Below are positions 9,609 through 18,203 of a DNA stretch of 64,000 nt, piece by piece (within the stretch, counting starts at the first letter, position 1; every line of letters starts with the position of its first letter). A program made the translations under genes and the position numbers. The stretch is from Ruegeria arenilitoris (GTDB taxonomy: Bacteria > Pseudomonadota > Alphaproteobacteria > Rhodobacterales > Rhodobacteraceae). The DNA lies in NCBI RefSeq assembly GCF_013035315.1, contig NZ_WQHP01000011.1, forward strand, positions 1-64,000. The letters run 5' to 3'. The notes under the pieces are model-generated. The model ran no database searches. It saw only the letters and a program-made list of their open reading frames with translations, and was not told where the DNA came from.

Positions 9609-10508
9609 TCAGCGTTTGAGCGTTTCGCCCAGCGCCATTGTGTGTTTTCTGAGCCAGGCCATAAAGCCGCGCGGGTCGCGCTCCAGCAATTTCATGTCTT
9701 CGTCCGAGATCGGCTCGCCAATAAACGGCGACTGCGGCTTGTTGCAGGAGCGAACGATTTCATGCAGCAGCAGGCCTTGCCGTAGGATCGGCGACAACTT
9801 GTTCGCAATCTGATAGGCACGCGAGTTTCTTCCGGGGAAGAAAATTGGCACCACCTGAGCGCCGGACCGGCGGATCATTTTGGCGGTGAACACATTCCAT
9901 TCACGCTCCTGCGCAGGGCCAAACCAGTCGTCTGAGGACATTACCACGCCCGAGGGGAACAGTGCGACAACACCGCCGTCTTTTAGGTGGTCCATCGCCT
10001 TGCCGCGCATTTCCAGCATTTTAGTCTGCGCCTCCGGGTCATGCGGGAATGGCACCGGAATCATGAATGAGGTCGCGGCCTCGTCCAGTCCCGTAAGGAC
10101 CGAGCGCGTCAGGATCCTGTAGTCACTACGCACCTGTCCGATCAGTTCGGCAAGGATCATGCCATCGACCATCCCATGAGGATGGTTTGCAACGACGACA
10201 ACAGGTCCTTTCTTTGGAATACGCGCGATTTGTTCCTGTGGGGTGGTGAGGTTGATCCCCATCACCTCAAGCGCGCCGCCCCAGAACCGCTGGCCACGAT
10301 AGTATTCGTTCTTCTTCTCGAACTTGTTGACCATGCGCAGAATGGTCAGTTTTCCTGTACACCATTCGATGGCCCGAATAGCCGTGGAGGTCCAAGCGTC
10401 GTCGAACGAGTTCGCATAGGTCAGCGTTCTACGATCGTAGATCTCACCCTGATCGTCTGTCCCATCCACAACCGGGCCTGTCTTGGTCTCGTGCGTCGTT
10501 TCCGCCAA
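9609..10508 (-). CDS. PlsC-like lysophospholipid acyltransferase family protein
   Basis: A 299-residue acyltransferase. The HX4D-type active site appears as NHPHGMVDG in the middle of the protein. GGVVALFPSGVVMSS matches the substrate-binding EGTRS-like block and VVPIFFPGRNSRAYQ a later conserved block. It should acylate a lyso-lipid at the cytoplasmic membrane; the acceptor (lysophosphatidate, lyso-ornithine or another aminolipid) cannot be fixed from sequence. It follows ptsH on the same strand by about 39 bp, so it may be the last gene of that run. The N-terminal 60 residues are unlike short PlsC enzymes. Confidence 0.83.
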   Translation of the reverse strand: MAETTHETKTGPVVDGTDDQGEIYDRRTLTYANSFDDAWTSTAIRAIEWCTGKLTILRMVNKFEKKNEYYRGQRFWGGALEVMGINLTTPQEQIARIPKKGPVVVVANHPHGMVDGMILAELIGQVRSDYRILTRSVLTGLDEAATSFMIPVPFPHDPEAQTKMLEMRGKAMDHLKDGGVVALFPSGVVMSSDDWFGPAQEREWNVFTAKMIRRSGAQVVPIFFPGRNSRAYQIANKLSPILRQGLLLHEIVRSCNKPQSPFIGEPISDEDMKLLERDPRGFMAWLRKHTMALGETLKR

Positions 10509-10547
10509 TTCCTGGTCTTCCCGTTCTTCATGTCGCGACTGAGCGGA

Positions 10548-10817
10548 TCAGAACCCTTCCCCGAACTTGTCGTTCACCAGGGTTTCCAATGCATCAGCCA
10601 ACGCCTCAGCATCCGGTCCGGACGTCTCGACGTCAATAGTCGTTCCGCGCGAGGCTGCCAACATCAAAAGACCCATGATACTGTCCCCTGATGCAGAAAG
10701 TCCGTCTTTGGACACCTCTGCCTGCGCATCAAAGCCTTCGACCACCTCAACCAGCTTGGCCGAGGCGCGGGCGTGCAAGCCCTTTTCATTGATTATTTTC
10801 AAGCTTCGGTTGGTCAT
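10548..10817 (-). CDS. ptsH: HPr phosphocarrier protein
   Basis: An 89-residue HPr. His15 sits in the canonical NEKGLHARASAKL, and Ser46 is in SGDSIMGLLML, the HPr-kinase site. In alphaproteobacteria HPr relays phosphate from EINtr to EIIANtr and to a mannose-type EIIA rather than driving sugar uptake. Here the EIIA gene (17 bp upstream) and hprK lie in the same leftward run, so both His and Ser phosphorylation of this protein are expected. Confidence 0.96.
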   Translation of the reverse strand: MTNRSLKIINEKGLHARASAKLVEVVEGFDAQAEVSKDGLSASGDSIMGLLMLAASRGTTIDVETSGPDAEALADALETLVNDKFGEGF

Positions 10818-10834
10818 TCTTAATCAATCCGGTC

Positions 10835-11227
10835 TTAGTCCAACGTCACATTCTGCGCGTTAATGTATTTTCGTCCAGCCTCCATCGCTCGCCGCACCGC
10901 ATCCCCGATCGGCAGTTGGCGACTTTTGGCCAGTTTAATGAGCATAGGCAGATTTGCACCGTAAAGAATACGGCGATCCTGCGGCGTGCAGGCCTTGAGG
11001 CTTAGATTCGAAGGGCTGCCACCGTACAGGTCCGTTACAACGACAACACCATCCCCGGCATCGACGTTGTCTGCAGCAGCACAAATCTCTGCCTGTTTCG
11101 CTTCGCGATCATGATCCGCCTCGATCGAGATTGCGACCAGCCCAGGTTGTTTTCCGACCACATGCTGCATGGCCGCCAAGTATTCCTGGGCCAGCCCGCC
11201 ATGTGCTACGAGTACGATCCCGATCAA
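10835..11227 (-). CDS. PTS EIIA, mannose/sorbose family (regulatory)
   Basis: A 130-residue EIIA-Man domain with the phosphorylatable His9 in IGIVLVAHGGLAQ and the conserved DLYGGSPSNLS loop. No IIB, IIC or IID permease genes lie nearby, so it probably acts as a regulatory acceptor of HPr phosphate. The start is TTG at 11227: it overlaps the rapZ stop as TTGA, and no ATG lies at the family start position. It is tightly linked to rapZ upstream and ptsH downstream. Confidence 0.93.
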   Translation of the reverse strand: MIGIVLVAHGGLAQEYLAAMQHVVGKQPGLVAISIEADHDREAKQAEICAAADNVDAGDGVVVVTDLYGGSPSNLSLKACTPQDRRILYGANLPMLIKLAKSRQLPIGDAVRRAMEAGRKYINAQNVTLD

Positions 11228-12117
11228 TCCGGCCTCACATTCAACGATCGACGTTCCATTTCGCGGTGCCTAATTGCCACTTGCTGCCCCTCCTCTGCAA
11301 GGGCCTTTGCAACCGCTTCTGCCATAGCCACCGACCTGTGTTGCCCTCCGGTGCACCCGAACGCAACCGAGAGATGCGCTTTGCCTTCGGCGCGGTAGGC
11401 CGGCAGCAACAGTTTCAACAGATCGACAACGCGGTCGAAGAACGGTGCGTAGTTTGCGTCTGACTGTACATAGCGCGCCACATCCGGGTTTCGACCGTCT
11501 TCGGCCCGCAACTCTGGCCGCCAATAGGGGTTGGCCAGAAATCGGCAATCGAAAACCATATCCAGCCCACGAGGCAATCCGCGTTTATAAGAGAACGACT
11601 CGATCGAGACGGCCAGATGCCGCCCGCTTTGCGGGGCGAACCAACGCTCGACCTCTTCTCGCAGTTGGTGAACATTCAGGGCACTGGTGTCGATCAGCGT
11701 GTCGGCGATTTCGCGGATCGGAGCCAGCAGCTCTTTTTCCTGCCGGACGCCGGTTTCTGGGCTCGAATTGACCGCGACCGGGTGACGTCTACGGGTTTCC
11801 GAGAAACGGCGCAGCAGGATGTCATCGCTACAATCGAGGTAGAGTATCGTCAGATCCGCCTGGTCCATACCCCGTAGGCACGCGGCCAGCTCAATGAAAC
11901 CAATGGTCGAGAAATCACGGTTTCGCGCGTCAATCCCCAGCGCCATTGGCTGGTCGCTGTCCGGGCCGTCCAACAGGCGTGTCAGCAGACCCATAGGCAG
12001 GTTGTCTATCGCTTCAAATCCCAGATCCTCAAGCACATGAATGGCTGTCGTCCGTCCGGCCCCAGAGGGCCCGGTGACCAGAACAATACGTCGTTGTTGC
12101 TTCATGTGCTGGGCCAT
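11224..12117 (-). CDS. rapZ: RapZ-like nucleotide-binding protein / RNase adapter
   Basis: A 297-residue RapZ/YvcJ P-loop protein. The Walker A is LVTGPSGAGRTTA (note Arg where most have Lys: GAGRTT); further blocks are EAIDNLPMGLL, the C-terminal VAFGCTGGQHRSV and AIRHREMERR. In Escherichia coli RapZ adapts RNase E to GlmZ sRNA; the role in alphaproteobacteria is less settled. The start may instead be ATG 12105, which gives an exact ATGA overlap with the hprK stop. It sits between hprK and the EIIA gene, the usual alphaproteobacterial place. Confidence 0.93.
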   Translation of the reverse strand: MAQHMKQQRRIVLVTGPSGAGRTTAIHVLEDLGFEAIDNLPMGLLTRLLDGPDSDQPMALGIDARNRDFSTIGFIELAACLRGMDQADLTILYLDCSDDILLRRFSETRRRHPVAVNSSPETGVRQEKELLAPIREIADTLIDTSALNVHQLREEVERWFAPQSGRHLAVSIESFSYKRGLPRGLDMVFDCRFLANPYWRPELRAEDGRNPDVARYVQSDANYAPFFDRVVDLLKLLLPAYRAEGKAHLSVAFGCTGGQHRSVAMAEAVAKALAEEGQQVAIRHREMERRSLNVRPD

Positions 12118-12572
12118 TCCGGGTCCACGCGCCCCATTTTCATCAATTGCATCAGTGCTGCGGCCAAATTGGGAACGCCAAGGCCCCGAAACAAGGGAAC
12201 AGTTTGCCTCAGGGTGCGGATCGCAATTGGCTCAGGGACTCTCTCCGATTCTTGTTCATCCAGATCCACAACATAGGTCAGTGGCACAGGTCCGACAGCA
12301 GAGGCCCGCAAGATACCCAAGCCCCGCGCTTCGATCATTCCACGAATGTTCGGGGCCGCCTGAGCCAAGACTTGATCACCGGTGGCACGCAGCTCGACCC
12401 GGTCATCCGCAACCAGCTCCGCCCCAAACGCCATCATCTGAAGCGCCAGAGCTGACTTGCCAGTGCCTGAGGCACCCACAATTAACAAGGCCTTCCCTGC
12501 AAACGCCACGCAACTCGCGTGAATGATGGCGCTGTCCTGTTCAGCCAGATCATAGACGGACGGGCCGCGCAT
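12102..12572 (-). CDS. hprK: HPr kinase/phosphorylase, short alphaproteobacterial form
   Basis: A 156-residue protein that corresponds to only the C-terminal catalytic half of Gram-positive HprK. The Walker A is GASGTGKSA (33-41) and the capping DDRVEL loop follows; the region NIRGMIEARGLGIL is the HprK family signature. It should phosphorylate HPr on Ser46. The short form is normal in alphaproteobacteria. It lies immediately downstream of chvG (3 bp gap) and overlaps rapZ, linking the two-component system with PTS control. Confidence 0.93.
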   Translation of the reverse strand: MRGPSVYDLAEQDSAIIHASCVAFAGKALLIVGASGTGKSALALQMMAFGAELVADDRVELRATGDQVLAQAAPNIRGMIEARGLGILRASAVGPVPLTYVVDLDEQESERVPEPIAIRTLRQTVPLFRGLGVPNLAAALMQLMKMGRVDPEWPST

Positions 12573-12575
12573 GGG

Positions 12576-14288
12576 TTAAACGGGCAGCCCGACAACAAAA
12601 CGCGCGCCCAACGGGTCCGAGGTGACGTCCGCCTCGGTCGGGCGGATATTTTCGGCCCAGATGACGCCACCGTGAGCTTCGACAATCTGCTTTGAGATCG
12701 CCAACCCGAGGCCCGAATTATTTCCGAAGTGTTCAGCCGGTCGTTGCGAGTAGAAGCGTTTGAAAACTTTGGTCAGCGCCTGTTCGGGGATACCGGGACC
12801 GGTGTCTTCCACCACAACCAGAACGCGGTTTTCGCGTCGACGCACCCAAACGCGGATCGCATCTTTTTCTTCACAGAACGAAATCGCGTTGGTGATTAGG
12901 TTCACAAAGACCTGAGCCAGACGCGCTTCAAGCCCGTTGATGATGATCGGGCCTTCGGGCAGGTCGGTGATGTAGTCGATCCCCTTGGCGCGCGCATCTT
13001 CGCCCAGATACTGGCTGATATTGCCCACCAGTTTCAGCAGGTCAAAGGGCTGCTCTTCTTCCTTCACCAGTTCAGCATCCAATCGGGACGCGTTTGAGAT
13101 ATCGCTGACCAGACGGTCCAGGCGGCGCACGTCGTGTTCAATCACGCCCATCAGTTTCTCGCGCTGATCTTCACGCGTGACCATCCGCAAGGTTCCAACG
13201 GCAGATTGAAGACTTGCCAGCGGGTTCTTGATCTCATGGGCGACATCGGCGGCGAACTGTTCATTCGCATCGATCCGATTGTAAAGCGCCGTCACCATGC
13301 CCCGCAGTGCGCGACTGAGCAGGCCAATCTCATCCGGGCGCGCGGTCAGGTCCGGGATGCGGATACGGCCAGGATTCACACCTGCACCTCGGTCCTTGCC
13401 CAACTCAGCCGCCGCGGCCAGATCGGCAAGCGGGTTTGCGATTGTCGAGGCCAGAACCAGGCTCAACCCGATTGAAACCAGCAGCGCGACGACAAACATT
13501 TGCAAGATACGCTCTTGCTCGCGACGGGCCAAAGCGTCGATTTCCCCCGACGGACCGGCCATAGCCACCGCACCGACTGCAGCGCTGTCCAGCAGAATGG
13601 GTGCTGCGGCCACAATAACCGTTTCACCAAAATCATCTTTGACTGCCTGTACTTGCACTTGGCCTTGTAGCGCATTTGGCACGATGGCCTGAACCCTTTG
13701 CGCCAACGTTGGTGCTTCGTTGGGTTCGCCGCTGGCAAACACGCGTGACAAGCCGGTCCAGACCGCATTAAGCGCGTCGCTGATTACAGTGCTACCCGTC
13801 TGAAGCTCTGCCTCGGAGGACAACAAAGCTGGCGATTGCGACGCTGCGCCCCGCGCCCATCCAATCAGCGTACCCCGCGCATCATACACAAAGACTTCGC
13901 CGCCTTCGGGCAGGCTAAGCCCGGCCAGAGTGTCTTTCACGTCCAGCGCGCTGGAATCCTGCGCCAAACCAGATGCCGTCTGGCGCAGCTGAGCCTCGAA
14001 CACGTTGCTGACCAATTGTGCGTCACCAACCAGGTTGCGCGCGGTCTGCCGCAGTTGTTCATCCCGAGAGTCGTCAAGATACAACAGGCCAGTCACCAGG
14101 ATGACCAAAGCAATCAGGTTAAACGTGATGATCTTGCGCGCCAGAGGAGAGCCGCGCATAGAAAACAGGTTGCGACGTCGACGGGATGCCCGAAGCTCGG
14201 CAGAGTCGGGGTCTTGCGGGATGACCCAATCATCCCCTAGAACGACATCACCGTCCCGCAATTCGCTGGCTTGTTCCGTATCGCGCAC
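12576..14288 (-). CDS. chvG: ChvG-type sensor histidine kinase
   Basis: A 570-residue membrane kinase. A cytoplasmic N-tail is followed by TM1 (about 52-72, KIITFNLIALVILVTGLLYL), a periplasmic sensor region, TM2 (MFVVALLVSIGLSLVLAS), HAMP, HisKA with the H-box FAADVAHEIKNPLASL, and HATPase (NLITNAISF, DTGPGIPE, GLGLAISKQI). ChvG/ExoS kinases respond to acid or cell-envelope signals and phosphorylate ChvI. The periplasmic part fits the family. It is encoded 32 bp downstream of chvI. The start at 14288 could be slightly internal, but the length suits the family. Confidence 0.94.
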   Translation of the reverse strand: MRDTEQASELRDGDVVLGDDWVIPQDPDSAELRASRRRRNLFSMRGSPLARKIITFNLIALVILVTGLLYLDDSRDEQLRQTARNLVGDAQLVSNVFEAQLRQTASGLAQDSSALDVKDTLAGLSLPEGGEVFVYDARGTLIGWARGAASQSPALLSSEAELQTGSTVISDALNAVWTGLSRVFASGEPNEAPTLAQRVQAIVPNALQGQVQVQAVKDDFGETVIVAAAPILLDSAAVGAVAMAGPSGEIDALARREQERILQMFVVALLVSIGLSLVLASTIANPLADLAAAAELGKDRGAGVNPGRIRIPDLTARPDEIGLLSRALRGMVTALYNRIDANEQFAADVAHEIKNPLASLQSAVGTLRMVTREDQREKLMGVIEHDVRRLDRLVSDISNASRLDAELVKEEEQPFDLLKLVGNISQYLGEDARAKGIDYITDLPEGPIIINGLEARLAQVFVNLITNAISFCEEKDAIRVWVRRRENRVLVVVEDTGPGIPEQALTKVFKRFYSQRPAEHFGNNSGLGLAISKQIVEAHGGVIWAENIRPTEADVTSDPLGARFVVGLPV

Positions 14289-14320
14289 GAGACCCGGTTA
14301 CCCCTGATTAATGGCCACGC

Positions 14321-15025
14321 TTATTCTTCGTTATACCTGTACCCAATGCCGTACAGGGTTTCGATCGCCGAAAACTCGGGGTCTGCGGCGCGCATTTTCT
14401 TGCGCAGGCGCTTGATGTGGCTGTCGATGGTGCGGTCGTCCACATAGACCTGATCATCATAGGCCACGTCCATCAGTTGATCCCGGCTTTTGACAAAGCC
14501 CGGTCGCTGGGCCAGCGCCTGAAGCAAAAGGAACTCGGTCACCGTCAGGGACACGTCCGACCCTTTCCAGCTGACCGCGTGACGCAGCGGGTCCATCCGC
14601 AGATCGCCGCGCTCCATGACTTTGGCGTCGCCGGTGCTGGCCGTGGTCGCATCACCCGTGGTTGCCTCCTGCCGGCGCAGCAGCGCCCGAATGCGTTCGA
14701 CCAGAAGACGCTGCGAAAACGGCTTTTTGACATAGTCATCTGCGCCCATACGCAGGCCAAGAACCTCGTCAATCTCATCATCTTTGGAGGTGAGGAAAAT
14801 CACCGGCATCTGGGTTTTCTGCCGCAGCCGCTGCAACAGGTCCATCCCGTCCATCCGCGGCATCTTTATGTCCAGAACAGCCATGTCCGGCAGTTTCTTG
14901 TTGAAAGCGTCCAGCGCTGCCTGTCCATCGTTATACGTCTCAACCTCGAACCCTTCGGCTTCGAGCGTCATGGAAACTGACGTCAGAATGTTTCTGTCGT
15001 CGTCCACCAGTGCAATCTTTGACAT
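14321..15025 (-). CDS. chvI: ChvI-type response regulator (OmpR family)
   Basis: A 234-residue regulator. The receiver has the acidic triad D8-D10, phospho-acceptor Asp52 in [13 protein letters not shown], switch residues in [10 protein letters not shown], and Lys in DDYVKKPF. The C-terminal OmpR winged helix ends [16 protein letters not shown] and [10 protein letters not shown]. It is the partner of ChvG. Alphaproteobacterial ChvI controls envelope, exopolysaccharide and sometimes carbon genes, and the divergent pckA gene is a plausible target. The gene starts a leftward run through chvG, hprK, rapZ, EIIA and ptsH. Confidence 0.95.
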   Translation of the reverse strand: MSKIALVDDDRNILTSVSMTLEAEGFEVETYNDGQAALDAFNKKLPDMAVLDIKMPRMDGMDLLQRLRQKTQMPVIFLTSKDDEIDEVLGLRMGADDYVKKPFSQRLLVERIRALLRRQEATTGDATTASTGDAKVMERGDLRMDPLRHAVSWKGSDVSLTVTEFLLLQALAQRPGFVKSRDQLMDVAYDDQVYVDDRTIDSHIKRLRKKMRAADPEFSAIETLYGIGYRYNEE

Positions 15026-15373
15026 CGGGTTAACCCCTATTCCTGCTCACTCACGCAATAATTCGCTTATTAGTAAGGCATCTTTGTCGTTTTTATGGCC
15101 CCGAATCAATCCGTATCTGCGAATCGTGCGATTGTTGTCACACAGATGCGGCAAAAAAGCCGTTAACATGCGCGCAAAAGCGCCTTGTTTTCCGACAGGA
15201 AATTACTGGTGGCGCTAAACTTTGACTTGGTTGCGCTAACTGCGCCAAACCGTCCTGTTCATGCCCCGAACGACCATGATAAGACCCGCCCATCCGCCGG
15301 TTTTTCCCGGCATACTGCCCCAAGAGCGCCCCCCGGCCCAACCGCCGACGCGCCGCCACAGGAGAAGACAAAC
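15026..15373. other. Divergent regulatory region between chvI and pckA
   Basis: There are 348 bp without a convincing gene. The leader near chvI is AT-rich. A tandem direct repeat lies at 15208-15239. The last 20 bp carry the pckA ribosome-binding site (GGAGA). I could not fix -10/-35 boxes with confidence on either side. A reading frame open upstream of the pckA start has no family similarity. Confidence 0.6.
15208..15239. promoter_or_regulatory. Tandem direct repeat GGTKGCGCTAA with 21 bp period
   Basis: GGTGGCGCTAA (15208-15218) and GGTTGCGCTAA (15229-15239) repeat in the same orientation exactly 21 bp apart, two helical turns. OmpR-family regulators often bind such direct repeats. ChvI is encoded next door, so it is the first candidate; binding is inferred, not shown. 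Confidence 0.45.
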
Positions 15374-16972
15374 ATGACATCTGGACGGGTTAACCCGCAA
15401 TTCCGCCTCGAAGATCAGGGCATCGAGGGTCTGGGCAATGTCTATTATAACTTCATGGAACCAGCGCTGATTGAAGAGGCGCTGAAGCGTGGCGAAGGCA
15501 CCCTTGGCAATGGCGGCGCCTTTCTGGTCACCACCGGCAAATTCACCGGTCGTTCGCCCAAGGACAAACACGTCGTAAAGACCGACAGCGTCGTTGACAC
15601 CATCTGGTGGGAAAACAACGCTGCGATGACCCCCGAAGGTTTCGACGCGCTGTACGAAGACATGCTGGCCCATATGAAGGGTCGCGACTATTTCGTGCAG
15701 GACCTGGTCGGCGGTGCCGATCCCGCCTATTCGATCAACGTGCGCATGGTCACCGAGCTGGCCTGGCACAACCTGTTCATCCGCCACCTGTTGCGCCGCC
15801 CGGATCGCGAAGATCTGGAAGAGTTCATCGCGGACTTTACCGTCATCAACTGCCCCAGCTTCCAGGCCGATCCGGCCAAGCATGGCTGCAACAGTGAAAC
15901 CGTGATCGCGCTGAACTTCGACCGCAAGCTGATCCTGATCGGCGGCACCGAGTATGCGGGTGAGAACAAGAAGTCGGTCTTTACCCTGCTGAACTACATG
16001 CTGCCGGAAAAAGGCGTGATGCCGATGCACTGCTCGGCCAACCACGCTGTTGGCAACCCGGTCGACACTGCCGTCTTCTTTGGCCTGTCCGGCACCGGCA
16101 AGACCACTTTGTCGGCTGATCCGTCGCGCACACTGATCGGGGATGACGAGCATGGCTGGTCGGACCGCGGAACCTTCAACTTTGAAGGTGGCTGCTATGC
16201 CAAGACCATCAACCTGAACGCCGAGGCTGAGCCGGAAATCTACGCGACCACCAGCAAATTTGGCACCGTGATCGAGAATATGGTCTTCGATCCGGAAACC
16301 AAAGAGTTGGATTTTGAGGACGACTCGCTGACTGCCAACATGCGCTGCGCTTACCCGCTCGAGTACATCTCGAACGCGTCAAGCAGCGCTTTGGGCGGGC
16401 ATCCGAAAAACATCATCATGCTGACCTGTGATGCGTTTGGCGTTCTGCCTCCGATCGCGCGGCTGACACCGGCTCAGGCTATGTACCACTTCCTGTCGGG
16501 CTTCACCTCGAAGGTTGCAGGAACTGAGCGTGGCATCACCGAGCCTCAGCCCACATTCTCCACCTGCTTTGGCGCGCCGTTCATGCCGCGTCGCCCGGAA
16601 GAGTACGGCAACCTGCTGCGCGACAAGATTGCCCAGCACGGCGCAACCTGCTGGCTGGTGAACACCGGCTGGACCGGCGGTGCATATGGCGTTGGCAGCC
16701 GCATGCCGATCCGTGCGACCCGCGCCCTGCTGACAGCCGCGCTGGAAGGATCGCTGCGCGACGCCGAGTTCCGCAAGGATGCCAACTTCGGATTTGATGT
16801 CCCGGTCTCGGTCCCTGGTGTGGCCGAAGTTCTGCTGGACCCGCGCCGCACCTGGGATGATCAGGCGGCCTTTGACAAGCAGGCCGAGAAACTGGTGCAG
16901 ATGTTTGCGGAAAACTTTGAACAGTATCTGCCCTTCATTGACGACGACATCAAAGCCGTCGCAATCGGGTAA
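15374..16972 (+). CDS. pckA: Phosphoenolpyruvate carboxykinase (ATP)
   Basis: A 532-residue ATP-type PEPCK that converts oxaloacetate and ATP to PEP for gluconeogenesis. The kinase-1a P-loop is [16 protein letters not shown]; the kinase-2 and metal site is [27 protein letters not shown] and the C-terminal [18 protein letters not shown] are family signatures. The chosen ATG at 15374 has GGAGA about 8 bases upstream and gives the normal size; the reading frame is open another 63 codons upstream without similarity. It is divergent from chvI and ends in a strong terminator. Confidence 0.97.
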   Translation: MTSGRVNPQFRLEDQGIEGLGNVYYNFMEPALIEEALKRGEGTLGNGGAFLVTTGKFTGRSPKDKHVVKTDSVVDTIWWENNAAMTPEGFDALYEDMLAHMKGRDYFVQDLVGGADPAYSINVRMVTELAWHNLFIRHLLRRPDREDLEEFIADFTVINCPSFQADPAKHGCNSETVIALNFDRKLILIGGTEYAGENKKSVFTLLNYMLPEKGVMPMHCSANHAVGNPVDTAVFFGLSGTGKTTLSADPSRTLIGDDEHGWSDRGTFNFEGGCYAKTINLNAEAEPEIYATTSKFGTVIENMVFDPETKELDFEDDSLTANMRCAYPLEYISNASSSALGGHPKNIIMLTCDAFGVLPPIARLTPAQAMYHFLSGFTSKVAGTERGITEPQPTFSTCFGAPFMPRRPEEYGNLLRDKIAQHGATCWLVNTGWTGGAYGVGSRMPIRATRALLTAALEGSLRDAEFRKDANFGFDVPVSVPGVAEVLLDPRRTWDDQAAFDKQAEKLVQMFAENFEQYLPFIDDDIKAVAIG

Positions 16973-16979
16973 AGAAATC

Positions 16980-17003
16980 AGGGGGCGGCTTCGCCCCCTT
17001 TTC
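16980..17003 (+). terminator. Rho-independent terminator of pckA
   Basis: GGGGGCG (16981-16987), loop GCTT, CGCCCCC (16992-16998), followed by TTTT, eight bases after the pckA stop. Confidence 0.92.
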
Positions 17004-17336
17004 TTTTGAGGCGACCCGAAAAACCAAAGTCGCGCAATAGTTGTAATATGCGCAAAGAACATACAAATTTATTGCCCGTTTCGCCAGTTTAGAGTACTCA
17101 ACGGTGTCATTGTGACGAAAATGCCCGGCGCTTGCGCACCGGGCGGAAAGTAAAGACCTTGGGGAGACTCAATGAGCGCGCACTCACATTCGCGATTTGA
17201 GCAACCTAATCAGATATCTAGTGTAATCCATCGGGGATGGGTGTCAATATGAGACTTGCAAATCACCACTGAAAACGAATGCAGATCTCACCTTTGCATT
17301 GAGTGAAGGATGGCACGGAAAACTACAGGTAAAGAA
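17004..17336. other. Intergenic region with hairpin and a small ORF
   Basis: There are 333 bp before the winged-helix gene. The first part is AT-rich. A GCCCGG/CCGGGC hairpin (17123-17144) lies 27 bp upstream of a 26-codon ORF. No tRNA or known riboswitch could be recognised. The region could encode a small transcript carrying the hairpin and the peptide. Confidence 0.5.
17172..17252 (+). CDS. Possible 26-residue small protein
   Basis: ATG at 17172 is preceded by GGGGAGACTCA, a good Shine-Dalgarno match at correct spacing, and reads MSAHSHSRFEQPNQISSVIH and six more residues to TGA at 17250-17252. It is too short for homology judgement from sequence alone. It is listed because the ribosome-binding site is strong and a hairpin lies just upstream. 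It could equally be a leader peptide for the downstream winged-helix gene or chance. Confidence 0.3.
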   Translation: MSAHSHSRFEQPNQISSVIHRGWVSI

Positions 17337-17627
17337 ATGACAGAAATCTCGAAACTGACCGAACTTCGCAAATTGATGCAAAGTATGGAACAGACCCTTG
17401 GGCTCGAGCAACTCTCTCCGGTTGAGCGTGACATTTATTACGCCGCCGAAGAACTTTCCAAACAGGATCAGGAAGTGCGGACTTTTGGTCTGATCGAACA
17501 CACTCTGGTCAAAAGCGTTTCGCGTCCGACCTTTTTCCGCGCGCTGAAATCGCTGGTGCAAAAAGGCTATCTGTCCCAGAGCGGCAGTTCCAACCGGGGG
17601 CGGTATATCGTACATGCACCCAGATGA
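17337..17627 (+). CDS. Winged-helix transcriptional regulator, MarR-like
   Basis: A 96-residue DNA-binding protein. An N-terminal helix (TEISKLTELRKLMQSMEQTL) is followed by a winged-helix region: LSPVERDIYYAAEEL, TFGLIEHTLVKSVSRPTFFR as the helix-turn-helix, then ALKSLVQKGYLSQSGSSNRG as the wing. No metal or ligand site is evident. ATG 17337 has AGGTAAAGAA upstream; an in-frame ATG at 17310 has GAAGG touching it, so 17337 is preferred. The gene is 33 bp upstream of the MASE1-like membrane protein and probably co-transcribed with it. Confidence 0.75.
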   Translation: MTEISKLTELRKLMQSMEQTLGLEQLSPVERDIYYAAEELSKQDQEVRTFGLIEHTLVKSVSRPTFFRALKSLVQKGYLSQSGSSNRGRYIVHAPR

Positions 17628-17660
17628 TGTCTCCAACCTGCGCGTCGATGGCTGAACACC

Positions 17661-18203
17661 GTGCGCAGATGGGCTTCTGACACATTCTTTGCCTCGCTGG
17701 CTTATGTAGTTGCGTCGTACCTCACGTTTGAGGTGCTGATGCCGCTGCAAAACATGTTTTTTCCGGAATACCCAAGCCGGGCCAGCCTGCTGTTTTTGCC
17801 GCATGGCGTGCGTGTACTTGCCGCGTGGCTTTTGGGTTGGCGCGCGATATTCGCGCTGCTGCCGGGCGTCTTTGTGGTGTTCGCCGCTCTTGGCGGGGCG
17901 GACGTTTTTCTGCCAAACCGCCTTTGGGCAATGGCCATCGCAGTCACCACCGTTCCGGCCGTGTTCTACATCCTCAAGTGGATTGGGTGGGATCTGTTCC
18001 CTAGCCCGGATCGCAAACCCTGCTGGCTATGCGTCATGGGCGTCGGCGTCATCACCTCTTTCCTGGTGTCCGCCCTGACAAACTGGGCGTTTGGCAGCGC
18101 CAGGGTCGAGTATATTGCCTTTTTGATCGGCGACATCTCGGGGCTGTTCTTCCTGATGTTGGGTTTATACTTCGCGTTTCGCTTTATGGACCGCAGGGCT
18201 TAA
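17661..18203 (+). CDS. MASE1-like integral membrane protein
   Basis: A 180-residue, very hydrophobic protein with about five transmembrane segments (for example ASLAYVVASYLTFEVLMPL, AWLLGWRAIFALLPGVFVVF, AVTTVPAVFYILKWIG, LCVMGVGVITSFLVSAL, and the last at about 155-175). The motif LLFLPHGVRVLAAWLLGWRA resembles MASE1 sensor domains, here without any output domain. The start appears to be GTG 17661; no ATG lies in frame upstream before a stop. Its 3' end overlaps the convergent TauE/SafE gene by four bases. The pairing with the upstream winged-helix gene suggests a sensor/regulator unit, which is inference. Confidence 0.68.
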   Translation: MRRWASDTFFASLAYVVASYLTFEVLMPLQNMFFPEYPSRASLLFLPHGVRVLAAWLLGWRAIFALLPGVFVVFAALGGADVFLPNRLWAMAIAVTTVPAVFYILKWIGWDLFPSPDRKPCWLCVMGVGVITSFLVSALTNWAFGSARVEYIAFLIGDISGLFFLMLGLYFAFRFMDRRA

